Shown here in pieces: positions 41,605 through 49,743 of a DNA stretch of 64,000 nucleotides. A program made the translations under genes and the position numbers. Where the stretch lies: the NCBI RefSeq assembly GCF_050433445.1, contig NZ_JBNPXF010000016.1:6888-70887 (forward strand), written 5' to 3'. The notes beneath the pieces are model-generated. The model saw only the letters and a program-made list of their open reading frames with translations, made no database searches and was not told where the DNA came from. This DNA comes from Kroppenstedtia sanguinis. Its GTDB lineage: Bacteria > Bacillota > Bacilli > Thermoactinomycetales > DSM-45169. How positions within the stretch are numbered: the stretch's first letter is position 1; every line of letters begins with the position of its first letter.

Positions 41605-42027
41605 TTGCATCAAAATCCGAATCATGATCAAATCAGAAGTCTGTTGAGAAATGCAAAAAATATTGCTGTGGTGGGCCTGTCTGACAAGCCGGATCGGACG
41701 AGTCACATGATTGCCGCTGCCCTGCAAAAGGCGGGTTACCGGATTTTCCCGGTGAATCCAGTCCTGAAGGAACCGGTTCTCGGGGAGAAGCCCTATGCCT
41801 CTCTGACGGAGATTGAGGAGAGGATCGATATCGTCGATGTGTTTCGGAGAAGCGAATACTGCGTCCCGATTGCAAAGGATGCCGTGGCAGCCGGAGCCAA
41901 AGTGTTGTGGTTGCAGCAGGGAATCGTCAACGAAGAGGCGGCAGCCATCGCTGGGACTGCAGGCTTGACCGTGGTGATGGATCGTTGTATCAAAGTGGAT
42001 CATGCGATATTGCTGGGGAGGAGCTGA
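41605..42027 (+). CDS. CoA-binding domain protein (YccU family)
   Basis: 140 residues from TTG 41605, which has GAGGAGG eight bases upstream and gives the usual family length; the frame is open further up to 41389 but that part is not conserved. Rossmann-type CoA-binding domain: KNIAVVGLSDKPDRTSHMIA, GYRIFPVNPVLKEPVLGEKP, IDIVDVFRRSE, AKVLWLQQGIVNEEAAAIA and VVMDRCIKVDH. Role unknown; related to the ligand-binding part of succinyl-CoA synthetase. Terminator directly follows. Confidence 0.9.
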   Translation: MHQNPNHDQIRSLLRNAKNIAVVGLSDKPDRTSHMIAAALQKAGYRIFPVNPVLKEPVLGEKPYASLTEIEERIDIVDVFRRSEYCVPIAKDAVAAGAKVLWLQQGIVNEEAAAIAGTAGLTVVMDRCIKVDHAILLGRS

Positions 42028-42051
42028 CACCCGCTACGCGGCGGGTGTTTT
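42028..42051 (+). terminator. Terminator of the CoA-binding protein gene
   Basis: CACCCGC TACGCG GCGGGTG then TTTTCC. Confidence 0.85.
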
Positions 42052-42169
42052 CCGACTGCAAACTCTGGATTCGTTACTTGACTACCTGGTGGACCCTGGA
42101 ATCATATAATAAAATAGGATGTAACTTCACTGGTAAGACAGCACCATCCTTGCTTAAGAGGTGATCGCT

Positions 42170-42352
42170 GTGCAAACGATGAAATTGTCAACTCTCATCT
42201 TGACTGTTTCCCCTGAACTGTACGAATTGCTTCGTGAGGAAGAGCTGGAATCCGAAGTTATTGTCAGCGACCTCCGTGCACTCAATAAGAAAGATATCAG
42301 TGAAATCATCGAGGAAACCATCCAGCACTATCACCGTGCATATTATCACTAG
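42170..42352 (+). CDS. Small acidic helical protein of unknown function
   Basis: 60 residues from GTG 42170 (AGAGGTGATC upstream). MQTMKLSTLILTVSPELYEL and LLREEELESEVIVSDLRALN look like a small fold; the end EIIEETIQHYHRAYYH is helical and His/Tyr-rich. No relatives recognised. A single GAAACGTTGTGA repeat end begins right at its stop codon. The region 42353-42693 behind it has no further gene that I can support. Confidence 0.5.
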   Translation: MQTMKLSTLILTVSPELYELLREEELESEVIVSDLRALNKKDISEIIEETIQHYHRAYYH

Positions 42353-42693
42353 AAACGTTGTGAAAAAACTATTCACAGGGAGTGGCTTGAGCTCGCTAGA
42401 ACTTACCCATACCGACCCGTTTCAGATCTGGATGACTCGATACCCCCTTTGGAGGAGTGCTCCAGACTACTGGGATGGATTGAAAGAAATCCAATGTCCC
42501 ATGTCCCAAACAGAGGGCATACCATTTTCAAACCATTCTCTCCCTGATCTTTTCCCCTCTGCACATGTGAAGGAATTCTTCTGTACTCGATAAAAAAAGG
42601 AAAGATTCGCGATTTATTTTTTTAATTCGACACAAAAGTTTATAGATCATACGAATTATTATATAAGGGGAGAAAAACAGAGGGGTTTGAAGA

Positions 42694-43293
42694 ATGGATT
42701 GTACAAGTTGGGCAGTACAGATTGGGTGGAAACACCATCTCGTCGAATCGGATTTTTCTGGCGAAGTCGGGTCCATCCGTTTGAATGGAGTTTTGATAGA
42801 GCAATGGACTTTGAACAACTCAGGGGAATGCCATCGATTGATCTTCCTCCAGGATCAAAGACTAGGATTGCATCTGTCTAAAGACCAGAAGGGCAAGTTT
42901 AATTGCGATTTGTCTTTAAATGGAATCTCCGTTGAAACCGGTGAGAAGGTGGATGCCTTTCTTTCCAGTCCCTCAGAGGGGATCTGGAAGCAATGGTATC
43001 TGCGGCTGGAGAGTGGACTTCACATCCTGTGCCTGGATCACTGTCTTCATATTCGGAGGACAGTTTATATCGACGGCAAATTGATGATGGATATCCGGTA
43101 TGAGGTGGAGGAAGAGGGGGACCACCTGTTTATGTTCAAAGGATGCCAAATCGGGATTCACTTGCGACAGGTGGAGGAAGAAGGGTTTCTCTACCAAGTG
43201 ACTGTGGACGGAACCCCGCAGGATCCGGGAGGATTACCGGGAGATGCTTTTGAAGAGCAAGTGGAATATGGACGGAATGCTTCATCGTTTTAG
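42694..43293 (+). CDS. Beta-rich protein of two similar halves, possibly FAIM-like
   Basis: 199 residues, no signal or membrane part. The two halves resemble each other: GSIRLNGVLIEQWTLNNSGE then CHRLIFLQDQRLGLHLSKD and KFNCDLSLNG in the first; RRTVYIDGKLMMDIRYEVEE then DHLFMFKGCQIGIHLRQVEE and LYQVTVDG in the second. The pattern V-x-(I/L)-(D/N)-G-x-L-...-F-x-x-x-x-x-x-(I/L)-x-(I/L) is like that of FAIM-fold proteins, a beta sandwich first known in animals. This similarity is judged by eye only. Ribosome site GAGGGG lies before the ATG. Function unknown. Confidence 0.6.
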   Translation: MDCTSWAVQIGWKHHLVESDFSGEVGSIRLNGVLIEQWTLNNSGECHRLIFLQDQRLGLHLSKDQKGKFNCDLSLNGISVETGEKVDAFLSSPSEGIWKQWYLRLESGLHILCLDHCLHIRRTVYIDGKLMMDIRYEVEEEGDHLFMFKGCQIGIHLRQVEEEGFLYQVTVDGTPQDPGGLPGDAFEEQVEYGRNASSF

Positions 43294-43516
43294 GGATGGT
43301 CTTTTCTTCGGATTGCACAAATTTTTGGATGATGCAGGCGACCGGACAGATGATTGTTTTTGGAAAGGGGAAAGTTATGGGATCTGTTTCTGGCATCCCT
43401 CCCCTGATCTTCGTTCGTTAGGAGAATATCCTGATTGACTTTTTGGAAAACAGTGCAACTCACACACAGTGGAAGACGTTCTAATCAATGTAAAATTTTT
43501 TTTAGGAGGTTGAACT

Positions 43517-44722
43517 GTGGCAAAAACGATTGCAGTGATCGGTGCATTGGATACCAAAGGCAAGGACTATGCTTTTGTCAAAGAGGCGATCGAAGCCCGA
43601 GGACATCATGCCTTACTGATCGATATCGGAATTTTGGGCGAGCCTTACATTTCAGCGGATATCCCAGCGGAATACGTGGCAAAAGCGAGTGGAGTCACCC
43701 TGGATGAATTGAAAAACAAAGGGGATAAATCCCTGGCCATGTTGGTGATGACCAAAGGTGTGGCCCAGGTGGTGAAGGAGTTGCATGCGGCGGGGCGGAT
43801 TGATGGTGGCTTTTCCATGGGCGGATCCAACGGGACCATCATCGGAACGGCGGCGCTACGAGCTCTCCCCCTCGGTGTGCCCAAAGTGATGGTGAGTACT
43901 GTCGCATCTGGAGATACCCATCCCTATGTGGGAATCAGCGATGTGGTGATGTTTCCCTCCATCCTGGATGTTTCCGGCGTGAACCGGTTCAGCGCACAGA
44001 TCTACGCCAATGCGGTCGGAGCGATTTGTGGGATGGTGGAAACCCAAGTCCCGGAAATCGAAACCCGGCCTTTGATCACAGCGTCCATGTTTGGCAATAC
44101 GACCCAAGCGGTCAACCAATGTACGGAATTTTTGGAAGATAAGGGCTACGAAATGCTGGTTTTCCACGCTACTGGCACCGGTGGTCGCACGATGGAAGCC
44201 TTGGTGGAGAAGGGTTACGTCTCCGGTATGCTGGATTTGACCACGACGGAGCTCGCCGATGAGTTGGCGGGTGGTGTACTGTCAGCAGGTCCTGATCGGA
44301 TGGATGCGGCAGCAGAATTGGGGTTGCCTCAGGTGGTAGCACCTGGTTGCTTAGATATGATCAATTTTTGGGGAATAGATAGTGTTCCCGAGGAATTGAA
44401 AGATCGAATTATCTATCAGTGGAATCCCAACGTGACCTTGATTCGGACCACTCCGGAGGAGAATGAACATCTGGGCCGGATCCTGGCCCAAAAGGTGAAC
44501 CGGGCTCAAGGGCCAGCGGCGATTTTTCTGCCTTTGCAAGGAGTTTCCGCCCTGGATGCTGAAGGAAAAGAGTTTTGGTGGCCGGAAGCCGACGCTGCCC
44601 TGTTCGAGGGGATTAAATCCCACATCCGGCCCGAGATCCCAATCATTGAATTGGATTGTAACATCAACGATCGCCAGTTTGCCCAAGCAACTACGCAAAA
44701 ATTGTTGGAAATGATGGACTGA
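43517..44722 (+). CDS. UPF0261 / Tm-1-like ATP-binding protein
   Basis: 401 residues from GTG 43517 with TTAGGAGG upstream. The family has an N-terminal Tm-1-like ATP-binding domain (IAVIGALDTKGKDYAFVKEA, GGSNGTIIGTAALRALPLGV, MVSTVASGDTHPYVGISD) and a C-terminal TIM-barrel-like part (EMLVFHATGTGGRTMEALVE, GPDRMDAAAELGLPQVVAPG, IFLPLQGVSALDAEG). Tm-1 of tomato binds viral replicase; bacterial members probably act on small molecules, exact reaction unknown. It stands alone; MITE copy G has separated it from its terminator. Confidence 0.93.
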   Translation: MAKTIAVIGALDTKGKDYAFVKEAIEARGHHALLIDIGILGEPYISADIPAEYVAKASGVTLDELKNKGDKSLAMLVMTKGVAQVVKELHAAGRIDGGFSMGGSNGTIIGTAALRALPLGVPKVMVSTVASGDTHPYVGISDVVMFPSILDVSGVNRFSAQIYANAVGAICGMVETQVPEIETRPLITASMFGNTTQAVNQCTEFLEDKGYEMLVFHATGTGGRTMEALVEKGYVSGMLDLTTTELADELAGGVLSAGPDRMDAAAELGLPQVVAPGCLDMINFWGIDSVPEELKDRIIYQWNPNVTLIRTTPEENEHLGRILAQKVNRAQGPAAIFLPLQGVSALDAEGKEFWWPEADAALFEGIKSHIRPEIPIIELDCNINDRQFAQATTQKLLEMMD

Positions 44723-44737
44723 ACTAATTCTTATACA

Positions 44738-44841
44738 CAGGCGTGTTGATTAGTGAAATCAGGTCGGGATGGTGGGACGGTGAAGAGCGAAAGGTCAATT
44801 TTGTTTTCATCACCCATTTCCCGGTTAATCAACAGCCCCTG
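44738..44841. mobile_element. MITE copy G (104 bp)
   Basis: Starts CAGGCGTGTTGATTAGTG, ends CGGTTAATCAACAGCCCCTG. Flanks TCTTATACA (44729-44737) and ACTTATACA (44842-44850) agree at 8 of 9 bases. A shortened form of the GGGATGGTGGGACGG body. Confidence 0.85.
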
Positions 44842-44904
44842 ACTTATACATTATTCCTTTCCCCCTTTGCGAAGAGTAAGGGAAGAGGGAAGTCGGAAAC
44901 AGAC

Positions 44905-44944
44905 ACCGTCTGGAGACCCTATAAAGGTTTCCAGACGGTTTTTT
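44905..44944 (+). terminator. Terminator, now 180 bases from the UPF0261 gene
   Basis: ACCGTCTGGA(GACC) / (GGT)TTCCAGACGGT followed by TTTTTT. Without MITE G it would lie about 75 bases after the UPF0261 stop. Confidence 0.85.
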
Positions 44945-45019
44945 GCTTGGTCTAGGCTTGTCGTGGTAAAGAAGGAGGAGCTTTACAAAGGCAGAGGATC
45001 TCCAGGGAATAGTTGAGGA

Positions 45020-45475
45020 CATGCGTGTTGATTACCACATTTTGGGCGGGGAGATCGTGTTCACCCACGCGACCGTTGCATCCGGCAAGGAAGTGAAAAC
45101 TGGCCGCTCCAAATCTGACCATCGGGCAGGGGCAAAGCCTAACGAAAGCAAAACGGAGAAGATGTTGTCCCTAAACGCCCTCTCGTAAGACTTCTCCGCT
45201 GGGTAGGATGGCTACCTTTATTCCAGGGCTTCAGCCCATCGAGATTGTAGTGCCCATGGCGCATCCTTAATTTCAAATTGTAGTGCCCATGGCGCATCCT
45301 TAATTTCAAATTGTAGTGCCCATGGCGCATCCTTAATTTCAAATTGTAGTGCCTGTGGTGCTACTTTAATCTAGAGCTTCAGCTCCTTTGGATTGTAGTG
45401 CCCATGGTACAAAGGTCGCTTTGGCAGCACACGACTCCCTTCCACCACCCATTTTCTGGTTAATCAACAGCCCTA
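45020..45475. mobile_element. MITE copy H (456 bp) with internal tandem repeats
   Basis: Starts CATGCGTGTTGATTACC (altered end), finishes GGTTAATCAACAGCCCTA. Flanks AGTTGAGGA (45011-45019) and AGTAGAGGA (45476-45484) agree at 8 of 9. The body matches copy F but contains about three copies of a 33-bp unit starting ATTGTAGTGCCCATGGCGCA (about 45244-45343). Confidence 0.87.
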
Positions 45476-45599
45476 AGTAGAGGAGTTTGTCGAAAGAACG
45501 TGACAAAAAATGTCGAATGGGATAAAATTAATGTATTGCTTCAGGACACCACAGGTGTGGACGGATGAAGAGAGACAATATGAAAAGGGGGAACTGCTG

Positions 45600-46298
45600 A
45601 TGGCGGCTGGAGGCACGGTAGCAAAAGCGGAAAGCGTACATACGGAAGCCTGGACATCGGATGGTGGAGAAATAGCGGTAGATTCTGATGTGGAACAGAA
45701 ATATGAATTGGCCCGCACGAAAATGAGGAAAAAGCAATTTACTGAAGCGCTGGCGGCTCTTGAAGAGTTGGAAAAGGCGAATCCTTTCCACGTCAAAGGT
45801 CATTTGCTCCGGGCGCGGACATTGCAGGCGCTGGGTCGGATTTCAGATTCCCGATCCCTTTTCGAGAAAATTTTGTCGAAACACCCGGATTGCAGTGAAG
45901 TCCACCGGGAGTATGGTTGTTTTTTGCTGTTGGAAGGTGCACCGAAGGCAGCACAGGCTCATCTGTTGAAAGGTTTGACTCTCAATCCGCAGGATGCCTT
46001 TGCTCATGCGCTTCTGGCGGAAGTCTATGCTCTGACGGGGCGGAAGGGACAGGCTTTTCTCCATTTGGAAATTGCCTCTCGCTTTCGAACGAATGAGATT
46101 CGCTATTTTGAAGTATATGCTCGGGTGTTGTTCCGTTTGGAAGAATTGACGGAAGAAGTCCATTTTTTGAAAGAAGCTGTTTTTACTCATACTCACGATC
46201 GCCTTGCCAAAGCGCATTTCAAAAAAGCGATGCGTGCCCAACGGCGTGAAAAGAAGGGATTGCCTATTTTTATGCGCTTTTTGAGAGTCCGTTCTTAA
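45600..46298 (+). CDS. TPR-repeat protein
   Basis: 232 residues from ATG 45600, which has AAGGGGG upstream; the frame is open to 45510 but the first part is not conserved-looking. At least four tetratricopeptide units from residue about 35: EQKYELARTKMRKKQFTEAL, VKGHLLRARTLQALGRISDS, SEVHREYGCFLLLEGAPKAA, AFAHALLAEVYALTGRKGQA. TPRs form a superhelix that binds a partner protein. No enzyme domain. Cytoplasmic. The basic C-terminus (KKAMRAQRREKKGLPIFMRF) is unusual. Partner unknown. Confidence 0.85.
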   Translation: MAAGGTVAKAESVHTEAWTSDGGEIAVDSDVEQKYELARTKMRKKQFTEALAALEELEKANPFHVKGHLLRARTLQALGRISDSRSLFEKILSKHPDCSEVHREYGCFLLLEGAPKAAQAHLLKGLTLNPQDAFAHALLAEVYALTGRKGQAFLHLEIASRFRTNEIRYFEVYARVLFRLEELTEEVHFLKEAVFTHTHDRLAKAHFKKAMRAQRREKKGLPIFMRFLRVRS

Positions 46299-46340
46299 AA
46301 CCGGGTCAAAAAGCAAATCAAAAAAATTTTCAAACAAACA

Positions 46341-46369
46341 TCGACAAAATTCGAAGCCTATGTTATGAT
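46341..46369 (+). promoter_or_regulatory. Promoter of the candidate small RNA
   Basis: TCGACA, 17-base spacer, TATGAT. No open reading frame follows before the terminator. Confidence 0.6.
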
Positions 46370-46375
46370 CATTCT

Positions 46376-46477
46376 ATAAGCGAGGTTGACCTCCTTGCTT
46401 ATGCTACCACGCTTCTTAACTCCTTAATCTTGACCCTCTTTCATGTGGCCAGGTGGTTTTCACCCTGGTCTTTTTCT
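46376..46477 (+). ncRNA. Candidate small regulatory RNA, about 100 nt
   Basis: Bounded by the promoter at 46341-46369 and an intrinsic terminator (GGCCAGG-TG / CACCCTGGTC with one bulge, then TTTTTCTTG, 46447-46477). A first hairpin GAGG TTGA CCTC follows the expected start. Unpaired parts include GACCTCCTTGC and AACTCCTTAATC, which resemble anti-Shine-Dalgarno stretches used by trans-acting RNAs such as the RsaE/RoxS type, although it is not a recognised member. Evidence is positional and structural only. Confidence 0.45.
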
Positions 46478-46545
46478 TGTTTGTATCTCCTTTTTTTCGG
46501 ATGACATCAACCCTGGATTCGGTATCAATTCTCTGGATCCGATAT

Positions 46546-46591
46546 TAGAAAAAACACGGCCTCTTTCCTTGCGAGTTCTAAGGCCGTGTTT
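46546..46591 (-). terminator. Terminator of the aminopeptidase gene
   Basis: AAACACGGCC / GGCCGTGTTT separated by 20 bases, then TTTTTTCT on the minus strand, ten bases after the stop. Confidence 0.88.
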
Positions 46592-46600
46592 CTCATGGAT

Positions 46601-47836
46601 TCAGGAGATGAGTGCCCAGTTTCCCTTGCGGAAGATCGGTTCCCGGATTCCTTCATCGGTTTCGCCGTCAATGTCCAGGTCGGCAGAGCCGATCATAAAA
46701 TCCACATGGGTCATACTTGTATTCACCCCAGCTTTTTGCAACTCTTCCGAGGACAGCTTCGCTCCCTCTTCAATACAGGTAGAAATAGCGGCTCCAATCG
46801 CTAAATGGCAGGAGGCATTTTCATCAAAGAGAGTGTTATAGAAGATGAGATCGGTATTGGAAATCAGGGAATTGTGGGGAACCAGTGCAATCTCTCCTAG
46901 ATATCCGGCTCCTTCGTCGATTTCGATTATAGATTGTAGGGCATCCAATCCCTTTTCTGCAGATATGTCCACGATTTTTCCTTTTTCAAACCGAAAGGTG
47001 AAGTTTTCGATCAGATTTCCTTGATAGCTCAAAGGTTTGGTACTTCGAACCGTTCCCGATGTCCCCAGCTTCAGTGGGGCGGTGAACACCTCTTCGGTGG
47101 GGATGTTGGGATTGAACTGGATGCCCCGTTTATTCTCAGTACCTCCGCCGCACCAAACATGATGAGTGGGCAATTCCACGGTTAAATCGGTACCCGGGGC
47201 ACGATAGTGAAGTTTTTTGTACCTTTTTTGATTCAAAAGAGCCATTTTTTCTTGTAGAGAAGTGTTGTGTTTTTTCCACATACTCTCGGGATCTTCCTGA
47301 TCCACCCGGGTGGCTTGAAAGATCGCGTTCCAGAGGGCCTCTAATGCCTCTGTTTCCTCTTTTTCCGGGAAAACTCTTTTGGCCCAGGGGCGGGAGGCAG
47401 CGGCGATGATACACCAGCTCATCTGGTCTGAAAGCATATATTCCCGCCATTTTTTCAAGGCGATGCCCGCAGATTTGGAGGCGGTGTGAATCTTCCCGGA
47501 ATCCACCCCTTTCAACCATTCGGGATCATTGGATTCGATCACCAGGTAAGCGCCGCCTTTTTCGGCAAGCTCCTCCCGGGACTTTGCTTGCCAACGAGGA
47601 TATTCTTCAAAAGCTTTCAATGGTGCAAGTTCATAGTGCAAACGTGTGCAAACTGGGTCCTGCCACTCGATATGTACTTTTTTTGCTCCCGCTTGATATG
47701 CTTTTTTCGTAATGAGTCGCACTAAATCCGCCGTATCGATGGAAGCTTGGATCATCAGGGTTTGTCCCGGCTCCACATGTACCCCCACGTTGACGGCCAA
47801 CTCTGCGTACTTTTCCAGCTGTTCGTTAAAAGACAT
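46601..47836 (-). CDS. M29-family metal aminopeptidase (AmpS/PepS/aminopeptidase T)
   Basis: 411 residues from ATG 47836 (MSFNEQLEKYAELAVNVGVH) with GAGGG upstream. A cytosolic two-metal exopeptidase that removes N-terminal residues. The metal site residues can be read in PTEEVFTAP (Glu), EGAGYLGEIALVPHNS-like EIDEGAGYLGE (Glu), LFDENASCHLAIG (His) and MTHVDFMIGS (His/Asp). Length 410-413 is typical. It converges with the candidate small RNA. nagA is divergent, with 170 bases between. Confidence 0.95.
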   Translation of the reverse strand: MSFNEQLEKYAELAVNVGVHVEPGQTLMIQASIDTADLVRLITKKAYQAGAKKVHIEWQDPVCTRLHYELAPLKAFEEYPRWQAKSREELAEKGGAYLVIESNDPEWLKGVDSGKIHTASKSAGIALKKWREYMLSDQMSWCIIAAASRPWAKRVFPEKEETEALEALWNAIFQATRVDQEDPESMWKKHNTSLQEKMALLNQKRYKKLHYRAPGTDLTVELPTHHVWCGGGTENKRGIQFNPNIPTEEVFTAPLKLGTSGTVRSTKPLSYQGNLIENFTFRFEKGKIVDISAEKGLDALQSIIEIDEGAGYLGEIALVPHNSLISNTDLIFYNTLFDENASCHLAIGAAISTCIEEGAKLSSEELQKAGVNTSMTHVDFMIGSADLDIDGETDEGIREPIFRKGNWALIS

Positions 47837-48008
47837 GCCCATCCCTCATTTGTATATTTGGAGTGAAGTCTTTTTCAATTTATCCGAAAAAGTCGTTCCC
47901 GGCAACTTATAGGACCAACCCAGCCTGACAAAGGCCTCTTTGACAAGTTGAGGGTTCAGCGTTAAGCTGATGGAAATCCCGTAGCTTCGGCGAACAAAAG
48001 GGGGCGAA

Positions 48009-49172
48009 GTGTTGAAGCAGACAGGGAGAAACGTATTCCGGGGAAAAGTGATTCTCCGTGACGGCATGTTGGAAGATGGAATGGTGGTGACGACAGGGGA
48101 AAGGATCGAATATGTCGGTTCCCCTCTCTTTTTTGATGGAGTGAAAGAGGAAATCCGAGTGGATGGCTGGATTTGGCCGGGTTTGATTGATCTCCATGTG
48201 CATGGGGCCGGCGGTAGCGATGTGATGGATGGAACCCCCGAGGCTTTGCACCAGATTTCAACCACTTTGGCGGCTCATGGTGTGACCGGTTTCTTGGCGA
48301 CGACGGTCACAATGGATCGGCCGCGACTGGAACAAGCCATCCAGAATACCGTTGAACATGCTTCATCGGCGAAAGGGGCGGAAATCTTCGGAGTCCATCT
48401 GGAAGGGCCGTGGATCTGCCCAGCCAAACGAGGCGCACAAAATCCTGAATACATATCAGATCCTCTGCCGACAGATGCCAACTGGGTGCTAGATGTAGCC
48501 CAAGGCAGTCTCCGTCTGATCACTTTGGCTCCTGAGCGTCCCGGAGCTTTGGATCTGATCCGAAGGTTATCTCGGGAAGGGGTCGTTGTTTCTGTCGGAC
48601 ACTCCTCAGCCACCCATGACGAAGTGGAGGCCGCTGTAGAGGCAGGAGCTTCCCATGTGACCCACATTTTTAACGGGATGACTGGATTGCATCATCGGGA
48701 ACCGGGGGTGGCAGGTACCGCGATGGCGGATGACCGGCTCACGGTGGAATTGATCGGTGACGGATTTCATGTGCATCCGACTGTGATCAAGCTTCTGGCA
48801 CAGGCCAAACCAATAGATGGACTGATTCTGATCTCGGATGGGATGCGGGCAGTGGGCCAACCGGAAGGGTTTTATGACCTCGGTGGATTGAAAGTGAAAG
48901 CCGAGGGAGGGAAGGCAACCCTGGAAGACGGTAGCCTGGCCGGAAGTTTGCTCACATTGGATCGGGCCGTTCACAATACAGCCCGCTATGCAAGGGTACC
49001 TCTCTGGAAGGCTGTGAGAATGGCCTCCCTTGCCCCCGCGCGGCGCCTGGGATTGGACCGGGACTTGGGTAGCTTGGAGGCCGGGAAACGGGCGGATTTG
49101 CTCACCACTGACGAATATGGAAGGGTGACCCGTGTATGGATCCGGGGCAAAGAGGTCCCGATCCCATCTTAA
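48009..49172 (+). CDS. nagA: N-acetylglucosamine-6-phosphate deacetylase
   Basis: 387 residues from GTG 48009 (or TTG 48012), GGGGGCGAA upstream. Amidohydrolase that turns GlcNAc-6-P into glucosamine-6-P and acetate. Metal and substrate motifs: WPGLIDLHVHGAGG, FGVHLEGPWICPAKRGAQN with the metal Glu, VSVGHSSATHDE, THIFNGMTGLHHREPG, and the catalytic Asp in LILISDGMRAVG. nagB is not beside it. It would complete the path NanE starts at 31236. The next gene overlaps nearly and may be in the same operon. Confidence 0.96.
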   Translation: MLKQTGRNVFRGKVILRDGMLEDGMVVTTGERIEYVGSPLFFDGVKEEIRVDGWIWPGLIDLHVHGAGGSDVMDGTPEALHQISTTLAAHGVTGFLATTVTMDRPRLEQAIQNTVEHASSAKGAEIFGVHLEGPWICPAKRGAQNPEYISDPLPTDANWVLDVAQGSLRLITLAPERPGALDLIRRLSREGVVVSVGHSSATHDEVEAAVEAGASHVTHIFNGMTGLHHREPGVAGTAMADDRLTVELIGDGFHVHPTVIKLLAQAKPIDGLILISDGMRAVGQPEGFYDLGGLKVKAEGGKATLEDGSLAGSLLTLDRAVHNTARYARVPLWKAVRMASLAPARRLGLDRDLGSLEAGKRADLLTTDEYGRVTRVWIRGKEVPIPS

Positions 49173-49198
49173 ACCGGGCAAGAGGAAGGAGAGACAGA

Positions 49199-49585
49199 GT
49201 GTTCCATCCGCTCTACTATCGTTTTTTCCAATGTTATCATGCCGGATTGTACTGGGAAGCCCATGAAGTGTTGGAAGAACTGTGGCAAACTCGACGTCAG
49301 GACGATTTCTATCACGGGCTAATCCAGGTTGCGGCTCTCATGCATCAGCTGAAACGAGGGAAAGTTCGGGGAGCCCGTAAACTAGCCACCACCGCCGTCG
49401 GTTATCTAGGGCCTTTTTCCCCGGAAAAAGACGGAGTGAATGTAGAAGCGGTCCTGCGTTGGCTGGAGGAGTGTTTGAATCTTCTCCCCGACGGCCCACG
49501 AATTATCACTCCTGCAGAGGTGGAAGCTCTGGGGATCGGAATCTGTCCACTGCCTTGCTTTTCCGCTGAGTCTGTGGAGGAATAG
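49199..49585 (+). CDS. DUF309 family protein
   Basis: 128 residues from GTG 49199, AAGGAG seven bases upstream; the frame is open up into nagA but not conserved there. The family pattern FHPLYYRFFQCYHAGLYWEA HEVLEELW and FYHGLIQVAALMHQLKRGKV RGA is clear: a small all-helical domain with conserved E and H residues (H-E-x-x-E). Function of DUF309 is unknown. It follows nagA by 26 bases and shares its terminator at 49614. Confidence 0.9.
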   Translation: MFHPLYYRFFQCYHAGLYWEAHEVLEELWQTRRQDDFYHGLIQVAALMHQLKRGKVRGARKLATTAVGYLGPFSPEKDGVNVEAVLRWLEECLNLLPDGPRIITPAEVEALGIGICPLPCFSAESVEE

Positions 49586-49613
49586 GTCTGATAGCCGAAT
49601 CAGATGTCATCTC

Positions 49614-49648
49614 CCACCGGAAAGGGAAACCTGCCCGGTGGTTTTTTT
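49614..49648 (+). terminator. Terminator of nagA-DUF309
   Basis: CCACCGG / CCGGTGG stem followed by TTTTTTT. Confidence 0.88.
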
Positions 49649-49743
49649 ATGGAATGGATCTAGCGAGAGTTCAGCGTGCTGGAACAGGACAGCCGTCCGA
49701 AGCATAGTATACCGATAGAATGCGCACCAAAGGAGGATTTGAT

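Noticed and set aside
41479..42030. Long minus-strand frame opposite the CoA-binding gene
   Set aside because: Shadow frame; the plus-strand gene has clear family motifs.
45139..45342. Frame with 11-residue repeats LKLRMRHGHYN on the minus strand
   Set aside because: Result of the 33-bp DNA repeat inside MITE copy H; no ribosome site.
47846..47996. Minus-strand frame ending LVKEAFVRLGWSYKLPGTTF and so on, just before the aminopeptidase start
   Set aside because: It looks protein-like at its end but has no start outside the nagA gene and no known relatives; left as possible remnant only.
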